This document shows positions 24,133 through 31,645 of a stretch of DNA of 37,992 bases, piece by piece. The position numbers and the translations under genes were made by a program. Under the pieces are notes generated by a model. The model was given only the letters and a program-made list of their open reading frames with translations, made no database searches and was not told the DNA's origin. The first letter of the stretch is position 1. Every line of letters starts with the position of its first letter. Source of the stretch: Opitutales bacterium UBA2995 (GTDB lineage Bacteria; Verrucomicrobiota; Verrucomicrobiia; Opitutales; UBA2995); the NCBI GenBank assembly GCA_002346535.1, contig DDZZ01000006.1:1-37992 (forward strand). Reading direction: 5' to 3'.

Positions 24133-26886
24133 ATGTTTTCCAAAAGAGCCTCGTCATCATTTATACTACGGATCAACCTTCCGAGGCTTATCCTTGTAAC
24201 AGCTATTTGGGTACAGGCCACTCCAGCGTTCTGCGAAAGCGGGCTTAATTCCTTGAAATTCGAGACGGATATTCGTCCCCTGTTGGAGGAGTATTGTTTT
24301 CGATGTCATGGCGAGGAAAAGCAGAACGCCGATGTTCAGTTATCCAGCTTTCATACCAAGCGCAGCCTTCTGAAGGAGCACAAACTTTGGCAGGAAGTCA
24401 TTCATCTGATTCGTGAAGAAGAAATGCCGGAAGAAGAACCTTTGCCAACTCCTGAGGAGCGGGCGCTTCTCGTCGACTGGCTAGAGCTCACTCTCAACGA
24501 GATCGATTGGACCAAGATAAAAAATCCCGGACGGGTAACGATCCCACGTCTTACCAAGGTGGAGTACAACAACACCATGCGGGACCTGCTGGGGTTCGAT
24601 TTTAATCCGGGCAATGTGTTTTCCGAAGATGGGGAAGGGCAGAATGGTTTCACAAACGACCGCGACAGTCTGTTCATAACACCTGTTCAGATGGAGAAGT
24701 ATTTCGAGGCGGCGGAACGATCCCTCGATGCTCTCTTGTCGTTTGAGAAGGAGCCCATCGAATACTTTTTCGAATCCGAGGATATGTTCATGACCGAGAC
24801 TCGGGAAACTCCCAAGCAGATCGGTGATGATTTTCTTGGCTTCGTCATCAACCGCGGACAAATGACTCTCTACGAATCCATGGATTTTCCCTACGACGGA
24901 TTTTACCGGTTTACCATTCGTGCCTTGAGTACTGAAGGGCCAACCGGAACGCGCCTTCGCATCAATGATGAGGTTAAAGGGGATATCGAAATCTATAAGG
25001 AAGTACCGGATATCTACTCCATCACGGCCTTTGTCCCCAAGGGCAGCCAACAGGTGGCCTGGAATATCCAGAAACCGGCTGTACTGTATACGCCAAAACC
25101 GAAACCCAAGTCCACTAACTACAAAACACTGCCGAACAATTCGGGCAAACTGGTCAGAAAAGGAATCGAGGAGAATACGCCCTTATATCCGGATTCTGAT
25201 GAAAATACGGAATCGATCCGAGACTCGATTACCCGGCTGAATGAGACTGCGAAGTCTATGCAGCAGCGCTATGAGCAGCTGCGACTGCTGGGCACTGAGG
25301 GTGATCCCAACGAAATCCTCAGCTACATGGATAGCATTTACCAACGCCTGGAGCGGGTGAAAGACGCATCAGCCGAATTGGCCCGAAAGCTAGGATTGTC
25401 GATTGATGACTTTAACGCCCGGTACCGGAGTTTTAATGAAGCGAAGTTTGCCGCGAATGAAAAAATCCTCGAAGCGATTGCCTCAATCCAACCCGTTGAA
25501 GTGCCTCCGCAGCTTCGTGCCCAGAGCGTCGGAATTGATTGGGTTAAGGTGATGGGTCCGGCTGTTCCGGAAAATGCTCCGGAAAAGCCGCTCGTATTCG
25601 TCTCCAAACCTGGGAAGGAAATGACTGCTACCCGGGCGGCAAACCGAATCATTGATCAGTTTGCTGATCGTGCATTCAGGCGCCCTGTCTCCAGACAGGA
25701 GGTTTCCAAATATTTAAACCTCTTCAAAGAGGCGAGTGCAGGTGGTGAATCTTTTGAGGAGTCCGTAAAGTTGGCTCTAATGGCTGTTTTGGTTTCTCCA
25801 AATTTTTTGTATCGGCCGGAACTTGCTCCATCGGAGAGCGGAAAAGAGTACCGGCTGAATGACTACCAGCTTGCATCCCGGCTTTCCTATTTCTTGTGGA
25901 TGTCCATGCCAGATGAGGAGCTTTTCAGTTTGGCCAAAAGGAAACGCTTGCGTCAGCCCAAGGCGCTTCGCCAGCAGGTCGAGCGGATGTTGAACGATCC
26001 TCGATCTGCTCAATCGATGGAGATCTTTCTCGGTCAATGGTTGGGATTCGAGTCACTCGGTGTGACGGTCATTCCCGAACCAGGAATCTTCAAGACCTTC
26101 GATCTTCCACTGATGGAGGCTATGAAGGCGGAGACGGTTTTATCATTTGAATCCCTGGTCCATAGCGGTGGCAGTCTTCTGCAGCTTCTCGATTCGCGGC
26201 AAACCTATCTCAACGACGTACTGGCTATGCATTACGGAATTGAAGGGATAGACGGGAGTGAAATGCGGCCGGTGAGATTGATCGACCGAAATCGGGGAGG
26301 ATTACTCGGTATGGCCAGTATTTTGACCGCCACTTCCAATCCGGCTCGAACCAATCCTGTAAGTCGGGGGAAATGGGTTCTGGAAACACTACTGGGCAAC
26401 CGAATTCCGGAACCTCCCGCCGATGCGGGTATATTGCCCGAAAATGCTGGTCAGGTTGAAGGGCAGACCTTGAGAGAGGAATTTGAAATGCATCGCCGAA
26501 ATCCCAGTTGTGTGGATTGCCATGAAAAAATTGACCCCATTGGGTTCGGATTGGAAAATTTCGATGCAATTGGTCGTTTCAGAACTTCGGAAAATGGAGT
26601 GCCCATCGACAGTGCAGGGACCATGCCTGACGGAGTCACTTTTGAGGGCCCGGTTGAGTTGAAGGACTATTTAATAAGGGAGAGAAAGGATCAGTTCATT
26701 CGCAATATTATCGAGCGAATGCTGGCTTATGCCTTGGGAAGAGAGCTTAAGCATTACGATGAAGCAGCCCTCATAAATATTATTGATGCATTGGAAAAAT
26801 CAGAATACGATGCCAAGACCTTAATAACCGAAGTGGTATTGAGCTATCCCTTTCAATTCCAACACCCCAATCCAGACAATGAGTAA
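24133..26886 (+). CDS. Exported di-haem DUF1592-family (planctomycete cytochrome) protein
   Basis: I chose the ATG at 24133 because it gives a standard signal peptide (MFSKRASSS..., hydrophobic LILVTAIWVQATPAFC); ATG 24100 and TTG 24070 are in frame and possible. From 24133 the protein has 917 residues. The planctomycete cytochrome domain has haem motif CFRCH (55-59). Then come DUF1587 (ITIPRLTKVEYNNTMRDLLGFD-like segment near 155), a carbohydrate-binding-like beta region, DUF1595, DUF1592 (YRLNDYQLASRLSYFLWMSMPD), DUF1588 with a second haem motif CVDCH (793-797) in the family context CH.KIDPIGFGLENFD, and DUF1585 at the end. The second haem motif resembles the C-terminal haem of di-haem peroxidase relatives. 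It overlaps the DUF1552 gene by eight bases. Role: probably periplasmic oxidation or electron transfer; substrate unknown. Confidence 0.9.
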   Translation: MFSKRASSSFILRINLPRLILVTAIWVQATPAFCESGLNSLKFETDIRPLLEEYCFRCHGEEKQNADVQLSSFHTKRSLLKEHKLWQEVIHLIREEEMPEEEPLPTPEERALLVDWLELTLNEIDWTKIKNPGRVTIPRLTKVEYNNTMRDLLGFDFNPGNVFSEDGEGQNGFTNDRDSLFITPVQMEKYFEAAERSLDALLSFEKEPIEYFFESEDMFMTETRETPKQIGDDFLGFVINRGQMTLYESMDFPYDGFYRFTIRALSTEGPTGTRLRINDEVKGDIEIYKEVPDIYSITAFVPKGSQQVAWNIQKPAVLYTPKPKPKSTNYKTLPNNSGKLVRKGIEENTPLYPDSDENTESIRDSITRLNETAKSMQQRYEQLRLLGTEGDPNEILSYMDSIYQRLERVKDASAELARKLGLSIDDFNARYRSFNEAKFAANEKILEAIASIQPVEVPPQLRAQSVGIDWVKVMGPAVPENAPEKPLVFVSKPGKEMTATRAANRIIDQFADRAFRRPVSRQEVSKYLNLFKEASAGGESFEESVKLALMAVLVSPNFLYRPELAPSESGKEYRLNDYQLASRLSYFLWMSMPDEELFSLAKRKRLRQPKALRQQVERMLNDPRSAQSMEIFLGQWLGFESLGVTVIPEPGIFKTFDLPLMEAMKAETVLSFESLVHSGGSLLQLLDSRQTYLNDVLAMHYGIEGIDGSEMRPVRLIDRNRGGLLGMASILTATSNPARTNPVSRGKWVLETLLGNRIPEPPADAGILPENAGQVEGQTLREEFEMHRRNPSCVDCHEKIDPIGFGLENFDAIGRFRTSENGVPIDSAGTMPDGVTFEGPVELKDYLIRERKDQFIRNIIERMLAYALGRELKHYDEAALINIIDALEKSEYDAKTLITEVVLSYPFQFQHPNPDNE

Positions 26887-28183
26887 CAGCTGGCATATTT
26901 CCCGCAGAAGTTTCCTCAAAGGAATCGGAGCAAGCCTTGCCTTGCCTTATCTTGAAATCATGGGGAGTTCTTCCGCAGCCTCCCATCCGAAACCACCGAC
27001 CCGCCTGGCCTGTATCTTTCAACCCAACGGAGTGTTTCCAAAGGCCTGGGACGTGACGGGTGTTGGAAAACAATACAAACTTTCATCCATTCTCAGCCCG
27101 CTGCAAAATCTCAAGCGCAAGCTTACGATTCTTTCCAATTTGGACAACGTCGGCAAAGGCCACGTGCAAATGACGGGTGCTTTCCTGACGGGAAAAACCA
27201 TCGAAGGAGACAAGAATGCTGTTTCCCTAGACCAAATGGTTGCCCAGGCAGTTGGAAAGGAAACACCGTTTCCCTCCATCGTACTTGGTACTGAACCTCC
27301 CCGTCAGGGTAATGCGGGCCGCAATCCAATTTCCTTTGCCAATACTGTCTCCTGGAGTTCGGACACGACTCGGATCTCTCCGGAAATTAATCCACGTGTC
27401 GCCTTCGACCGCATGTTTCGCGACAATTCCAGTCCGGAAGCAAAACGTAAGGCCGCTCAGCGTAAGAGCGTGGTCGATCTGGTTTTAGACGATGCGAAGA
27501 GTCTGCAACGCAAAGCCAGCATCCAAGACCAACACAAGATCGGTGAATATCTGGACAGTGTGCGCTCCGTCGAAGTGCAAATTGAAAACACGCTCAATCC
27601 GCAGGAGCGTACCTGGAAACCCATTACAAAACCAGATTACCTCCGCCCGGGAGCGGGTATCCCACAAGACCGGGACCGACATCTGAAGCTGATGGTAGAT
27701 TTGATGGTGCTCTCTTTCTGGACGGATACCACGCGGGTCGGTACTTTGATGACGGCGCATGGATTCAGTCGCCAGAATTTCAGTTTTCTGGATGGCGTGA
27801 CTTCCGACCACCATGGAATGTCTCACCACAAGTTTCAGGATCAGGCAGTCGATGAATATACCCGAGTTAGCCGTTGGTACATTCAGCAACTGGCTTACAT
27901 GTTGGAAAAGATGGACGGCATCGACGAAGGCAACGGAAGCCTGCTGGACAACTCAACTATCCTATACGGTTCGAGTATGAAGGACGGCAACGGTCACAAA
28001 AAAGGAAACCTTCCCATCATTCTCGCCGGCCGTGGCGGAGGAAAGTTTCAGCCACAAGGTCATGTGGTGTGTGATGAGCATACTCCATTGGCAAACCTTC
28101 ACCTGACTATCCTTCAGAAATTTGGCGTTGAAAACGATCATTTCAATAACGCCAGCACCGGTACAATTGCCCAGCTCGTTTAA
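26879..28183 (+). CDS. DUF1552 protein (Tat-exported)
   Basis: This 434-residue protein has a twin-arginine leader SRRSFLKG (8-15) and hydrophobic SLALPYLEIMG. The body fits DUF1552: PTRLACIFQPNGVFP near residue 40, LSNLDNVGKGHVQMTGAFLTG, SLDQMVAQAVG, FDRMFRD near 180, DLMVLSFWTDTTRVGTLM and LLDNSTILYGSSMKDGNGH towards the end. DUF1552 is related to DUF1501 and the alkaline phosphatase superfamily. Its start lies inside the last codons of the DUF1592-type gene, so the two are one operon, parallel to the DUF1553-DUF1501 operon eight kilobases away. The function is not established for any member that I know of. Confidence 0.9.
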   Translation: MSNSWHISRRSFLKGIGASLALPYLEIMGSSSAASHPKPPTRLACIFQPNGVFPKAWDVTGVGKQYKLSSILSPLQNLKRKLTILSNLDNVGKGHVQMTGAFLTGKTIEGDKNAVSLDQMVAQAVGKETPFPSIVLGTEPPRQGNAGRNPISFANTVSWSSDTTRISPEINPRVAFDRMFRDNSSPEAKRKAAQRKSVVDLVLDDAKSLQRKASIQDQHKIGEYLDSVRSVEVQIENTLNPQERTWKPITKPDYLRPGAGIPQDRDRHLKLMVDLMVLSFWTDTTRVGTLMTAHGFSRQNFSFLDGVTSDHHGMSHHKFQDQAVDEYTRVSRWYIQQLAYMLEKMDGIDEGNGSLLDNSTILYGSSMKDGNGHKKGNLPIILAGRGGGKFQPQGHVVCDEHTPLANLHLTILQKFGVENDHFNNASTGTIAQLV

Positions 28184-28245
28184 GGACTAGGAATTAATTT
28201 CTAATCATATCGCCCCGGCTTCTTACCAATTGGGTGAAAAACGCT

Positions 28246-29376
28246 TTACCTATAACTATCCACGGGTGGTAGATGGGCACCGGTCAGGCCTTCGGGTTTT
28301 TCTTCTCCGACCACTGGTATGACCAGGGTTCCGATGCCATCGATGCTTGCTTCGATCACTTCGCCCGCTTTCAGGAAGCGCTTGGCTGTGCCAGCACCGG
28401 TTCCCCCTGAAGTACCGTTATTTATGACGTCTCCAGGATGAAGCGTAATGATCGAAGAACCATATTCAATCAGCTCCCAAAGTGAGTGAATCATATCACC
28501 AGCAGTGGCCTCCTGCATTTGCTCATCGTCGATTTTTAGAGTCTGGCGCAAGATTTCCATGGGATTGCCGTAAAATTCCTTTGGCACGATCCAGGGACCT
28601 TGTGGAGCAAAGGTGTCATGGCCTTTTCCGACAAACCAATCGGACCGTAATGGATTCCCGCCCGGTGGGCGCCCTCCGCGGTCGGAGACATCGATGGAAA
28701 CCATATACCCAAATACAAAGTCTTCGGCATTGTTCGCAGAAACATATTTTGCTGTTTGACCAATCACACAGCCGAGTTCGACTTCCCAATCGGTCCGGTT
28801 GCGTCCGTAGGGAATGACCACGGGGTCGTTTGTGCCAATGACCGCGCCCCGGCTGGGTTTCATAAATAGGTAAGGTACGCCTCGGTTTTCCCTCCGTTGC
28901 TTCCGAGCGGCTGCTCTTTCTTCCGGAGTGCCACTCTCTTCAACATGGCTGTAGAAATTCACAGCGGCATTAAGAATCTTTCCAGGATACAAAATGGGAG
29001 GTAGTGTATGCACATTCTCTAAGTCGTGAACATAATCGGGGCGCTTGGAACCTAGCTTATCTCCCTCCACCAGTTCGTTTACGATTTCGTAGAGTCGGCG
29101 CTTCAGGCCATATTCGTAACGTTCGATTAGCTTGATCATGTCGGCGGGCACCGGAACAACAGGGTAGGCTGCCTTCTTTTCCAGAGCGCTATTAGCTTCG
29201 TTTAGTTCTACAACTAGACGATCTCGTAACACAATCCCAACGCGGGCTTCATCTTCAATTTCGAAAGTTCCGACCTTGAAAGGTTCTGCGACTGCCGGGT
29301 GGCCATGACCTGCTCCCATGACGAGAGTATTGCATAGGAATACTTGGGCGATAAATCCTATTAAAAGTCTTTTCAT
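28246..29376 (-). CDS. Fumarylacetoacetate hydrolase-family protein with signal peptide
   Basis: The product has 376 residues. Residues 1-22 (MKRLLIGFIAQVFLCNTLVMGA) form a signal peptide, unusual for this family, which is normally cytoplasmic. The FAH domain covers about 120-365: NFYSHVEE (His144, Glu146), the metal ligands DWEVELG (Glu198, Glu200) and Asp229 in VSIDVSDRGG, GKGHDTFAPQGPW at 250-262, and ITLHPGDVINNGTSGGTGAG near the end. Members hydrolyse or decarboxylate carbon-carbon bonds in beta-diketo or enol acids such as ring-cleavage products. It ends convergent with the DUF1552 gene (62-base gap). The substrate is unknown. The pcaB-pcaC genes six kilobases away make an aromatic or sugar acid possible, but that link is weak. 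Confidence 0.88.
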   Translation of the reverse strand: MKRLLIGFIAQVFLCNTLVMGAGHGHPAVAEPFKVGTFEIEDEARVGIVLRDRLVVELNEANSALEKKAAYPVVPVPADMIKLIERYEYGLKRRLYEIVNELVEGDKLGSKRPDYVHDLENVHTLPPILYPGKILNAAVNFYSHVEESGTPEERAAARKQRRENRGVPYLFMKPSRGAVIGTNDPVVIPYGRNRTDWEVELGCVIGQTAKYVSANNAEDFVFGYMVSIDVSDRGGRPPGGNPLRSDWFVGKGHDTFAPQGPWIVPKEFYGNPMEILRQTLKIDDEQMQEATAGDMIHSLWELIEYGSSIITLHPGDVINNGTSGGTGAGTAKRFLKAGEVIEASIDGIGTLVIPVVGEEKPEGLTGAHLPPVDSYR

Positions 29377-29514
29377 ACTGTGACGAAACTGATCCTATGC
29401 ATGATGCTATGGAATTGTGGGTCGCTTTTCCTGTCAAGTTCCGGACTTATGCGAATTCATATCTGAGTTATTTTAAACCTGGATAGATTTTATTAGCCCT
29501 TTCGGATGTGTTTT

Positions 29515-29536
29515 AATCGCGGTTAAAACCGCTCCT
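29515..29536 (-). repeat. REP-like element, minus orientation
   Basis: Read on the minus strand, this 22-base element starts AGGAGCGG and ends CCGCGATT. Its core GCGGTTTTAACCGC forms a perfect 6-bp stem with a 2-base loop. It faces the element at 29564-29585 across a 27-base spacer. Confidence 0.6.
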
Positions 29537-29563
29537 GCATTGTCAAAGGTTATCGGAGGTTGT

Positions 29564-29585
29564 AGGACCTGCTTCAGCTGCGATT
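29564..29585 (+). repeat. REP-like element, plus orientation
   Basis: This copy starts AGGACCTG and ends CTGCGATT. It matches the opposite-strand copy at 29515-29536 at 16 of 22 positions by eye, with the outer ends best kept and the hairpin weakened. The two together look like a REP doublet between the FAH-family gene and the alpha/beta hydrolase gene. Confidence 0.55.
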
Positions 29586-29621
29586 TATTTGGGTAAAACA
29601 AGATTCTGTTTATGTTTTCTT

Positions 29622-30545
29622 CTATAACCCTCTCAGATGCTTATCCATCCACTGCACGCAAATTGCGTCCAAATCGGTCGGCTTTTCTCCCCTAAAATGA
29701 AATCCGTGGTCTCCATCTTCGACACGTATCAACTTGGTAGGCACGCCGGCCTTTTTCAGTTTGCTTAACATGATTTCAGATAATGAGAAGTCTACCACCT
29801 CATCCGCATCGCCATGCACCAGCAACATGGGTGGATCGTCGGGAGTCACGTGGGTAATGGGCGATGCTTCAAAGGCGATTTCATGTTCCATGGAACCCTC
29901 GATAATCCGTTCCTTTTCGCGGACTCCCAAAAAATAGGTGGCGTCCTGTCCGTTTATGAAATTTGAAGGAGCGGCCCTGGCGATAACACATTGGACCTTC
30001 GCGTTCACTTGGTTGACTGGGCTGCCGTCCGGCCGATGTTCGTCGCCATTCAGCACGCCAAGCATACTGGCCAGATGACCACCAGACGATCCGCCGACTG
30101 CTCCGATTTTGTCCGGATTGATTCCAAACTTTTTTGAGTGGAAGCGAATAAAACGAATGGCTCTCTGTACATCTTCTACTTGGCTTGGATACCTAAAACG
30201 CGGTGTGGCACGATGGTTAATAGCAAATACAATGTAACCTGCAGCGAGTAACGGTTCTCCGTCATTGATTACGTGAGCTTGGTGGCTGAGGACCCGAGCA
30301 TCATAGCCCAAGGGTCGCGTCCAACCGCTGCCTGAGATTTGGACGACCCCATAACCATTTGGCTCAGTAGGGTAATAAACATCCATTACCAGGGCCAGCC
30401 CGGAATACATGCCGTAAATCACGTTGCGGTCAACGTCTGCTGCGTTTTTTAGATTTGGCTGCCCCGATGCCCCAAGACAGTTGAGAATGAACATTATTAA
30501 CATTCCTAGTAACTGAAAAAGAGGAGTCATGGACTTTGAATTCAT
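29622..30545 (-). CDS. Exported alpha/beta hydrolase (esterase/lipase-like)
   Basis: This 307-residue protein has an N-terminal hydrophobic leader (LFQLLGMLIMFILNCLGASG, cleavage near 28). Start codons ATG at 30545 and six codons later are both possible. The hydrolase fold shows the nucleophile elbow GGSSGG (Ser154), the acid Asp248 in LLVHGDADEVVDF, and the base His280 in EDGDHGF, a complete triad. AINHRATPRFRYPSQVEDVQRAIRFIR-type sequence at 108-134 is typical of the BD-FAE/HSL-like branch, which includes acetyl-xylan and feruloyl esterases. It probably removes ester groups from polysaccharides in the periplasm. It lies 24 bases downstream of the aldolase-like stub on the same strand. Confidence 0.88.
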   Translation of the reverse strand: MNSKSMTPLFQLLGMLIMFILNCLGASGQPNLKNAADVDRNVIYGMYSGLALVMDVYYPTEPNGYGVVQISGSGWTRPLGYDARVLSHQAHVINDGEPLLAAGYIVFAINHRATPRFRYPSQVEDVQRAIRFIRFHSKKFGINPDKIGAVGGSSGGHLASMLGVLNGDEHRPDGSPVNQVNAKVQCVIARAAPSNFINGQDATYFLGVREKERIIEGSMEHEIAFEASPITHVTPDDPPMLLVHGDADEVVDFSLSEIMLSKLKKAGVPTKLIRVEDGDHGFHFRGEKPTDLDAICVQWMDKHLRGL

Positions 30546-30568
30546 CGGATTCGCTTATATTGAATTAA

Positions 30569-30769
30569 CTAGTCAAAGAGATCAGGCTGGGTGGTGGCGA
30601 GCTCGTCAAAGACGAAATCAAAACGGCACTTGTGGAAAAACCTGCAGGCCGCCGCCAGATGAATTTTCAAATGTTGCCGGTGATCTTCGTGATTTTCGAA
30701 GGTGGGTTCCTCCGGAAAAATCAAAACTTCCTGATTTGGCTGATAGAGAGATAACTTTTCTTTTAGCAT
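30569..30769 (-). pseudogene. N-terminal stub of a class II aldolase/adducin-like gene
   Basis: The minus-strand frame of 66 residues runs EEPTFENHEDHRQHLKIH then LAAACRFFHKCRFD and ends at TAG. The pattern PTFEN..E.RQH.K..LAAA.R.F...FD is how class II aldolase-like proteins begin just before their GVAGH-type metal/substrate region. Here the chain reads FVFDELATTQPDLFD and stops, so that motif and the histidine-rich core (about 200 further residues) are missing. The next gene begins 24 bases later, so the rest has been deleted. It may still be transcribed with its neighbours. A short standalone protein cannot be excluded. The family assignment is from memory of the sequence pattern. Confidence 0.45.
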
Positions 30770-30803
30770 ATTAGAAGTTATTAACCGCAGTCTATTTTAT
30801 AGA

Positions 30804-31631
30804 TCAATTTTTTCGAATACGATCCACGATTTGTTTGCTTCGCCGTAAGGCTTCTCGGGGATTGGGTAGATTAGGGTGAAGCTCCAGGCTGACTGGTCCA
30901 TTGTAGCCCATTGAATCCAGGACTTGGAAAAAATTTCTTAAATCATCTTCAGATTGCACTCCCTCTGTGAGAGAAAGGTGCAGGTCTTCTTTGCCGTCAT
31001 TGTCATCCAAATGAACAAAACCCAGCCGATCTCCTGCCAAGGGCAGAACTTCGGCGGGATCTTCTTTGCTGATTTGTGCATGACCGATGTCGAAGAGCAA
31101 GTAGAGGTTCGGGTGGTTGATTTCGTTAATAAAATCCAGAGTGAGCGAAACGGTCGGAAGATAAGTATTTGGAAAATGCTCGATGCCAATCTTCACCCCT
31201 TGTTCATGCCCAAATTGAGCCAAGTCTCGATAATGCGGAGCAATGCTGGAAAGATCCTTGTTTTCCCGCTCTGGCCCAGGAATCACGTAACAAAAATTCA
31301 CCCCAATGTTGGCCGCGTGTTTGATGCCTGACTTCAGGTGATCCGCAAGTTGTTGGACTTCATCTGGATTCTCGTGGGCAAAGTTGTGGTTAATGGGTGC
31401 GCCAAAAGAAGCAGCCACACTGGTTACCTCAAGTCCAAGCGATTGTAGGGCCGATCTAGAGCTATTCGCCTTCTGCATCTGTGGTTGAATATCGGCGGCA
31501 GCAAAGCCAAGATCGGCGACTTCCTGCAGAATCTTTGTTTCCGGCCGAGTCTTTCCAAAAAACCTTCTCATACGGCGTAAAAGACCCTGTCGTCCGTTAT
31601 TCAGCGTCCATATACAACAGGATAAATTCAT
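30804..31631 (-). CDS. Sugar phosphate isomerase/epimerase-type TIM barrel
   Basis: The product has 275 residues without a signal peptide and should be cytoplasmic. It fits the AP-endonuclease-2-like TIM barrel (IolE/hydroxypyruvate isomerase) family. The metal ligands typical of the fold are present: Glu151 in IGIEHFP, Asp181 and His184 in LLFDIGHAQ, His207 in FVHLDDNDG, and Glu250 in VSLELHP. The substrate is likely a sugar, keto-sugar or inositol derivative, which cannot be narrowed down further. It lies 14 bases downstream of the CehA-type gene on the same strand, so the two are probably one transcript, followed by the aldolase-like stub, which would fit a lost sugar pathway. Confidence 0.88.
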   Translation of the reverse strand: MNLSCCIWTLNNGRQGLLRRMRRFFGKTRPETKILQEVADLGFAAADIQPQMQKANSSRSALQSLGLEVTSVAASFGAPINHNFAHENPDEVQQLADHLKSGIKHAANIGVNFCYVIPGPERENKDLSSIAPHYRDLAQFGHEQGVKIGIEHFPNTYLPTVSLTLDFINEINHPNLYLLFDIGHAQISKEDPAEVLPLAGDRLGFVHLDDNDGKEDLHLSLTEGVQSEDDLRNFFQVLDSMGYNGPVSLELHPNLPNPREALRRSKQIVDRIRKN

Positions 31632-31645
31632 ATTATCTCGTCTAA

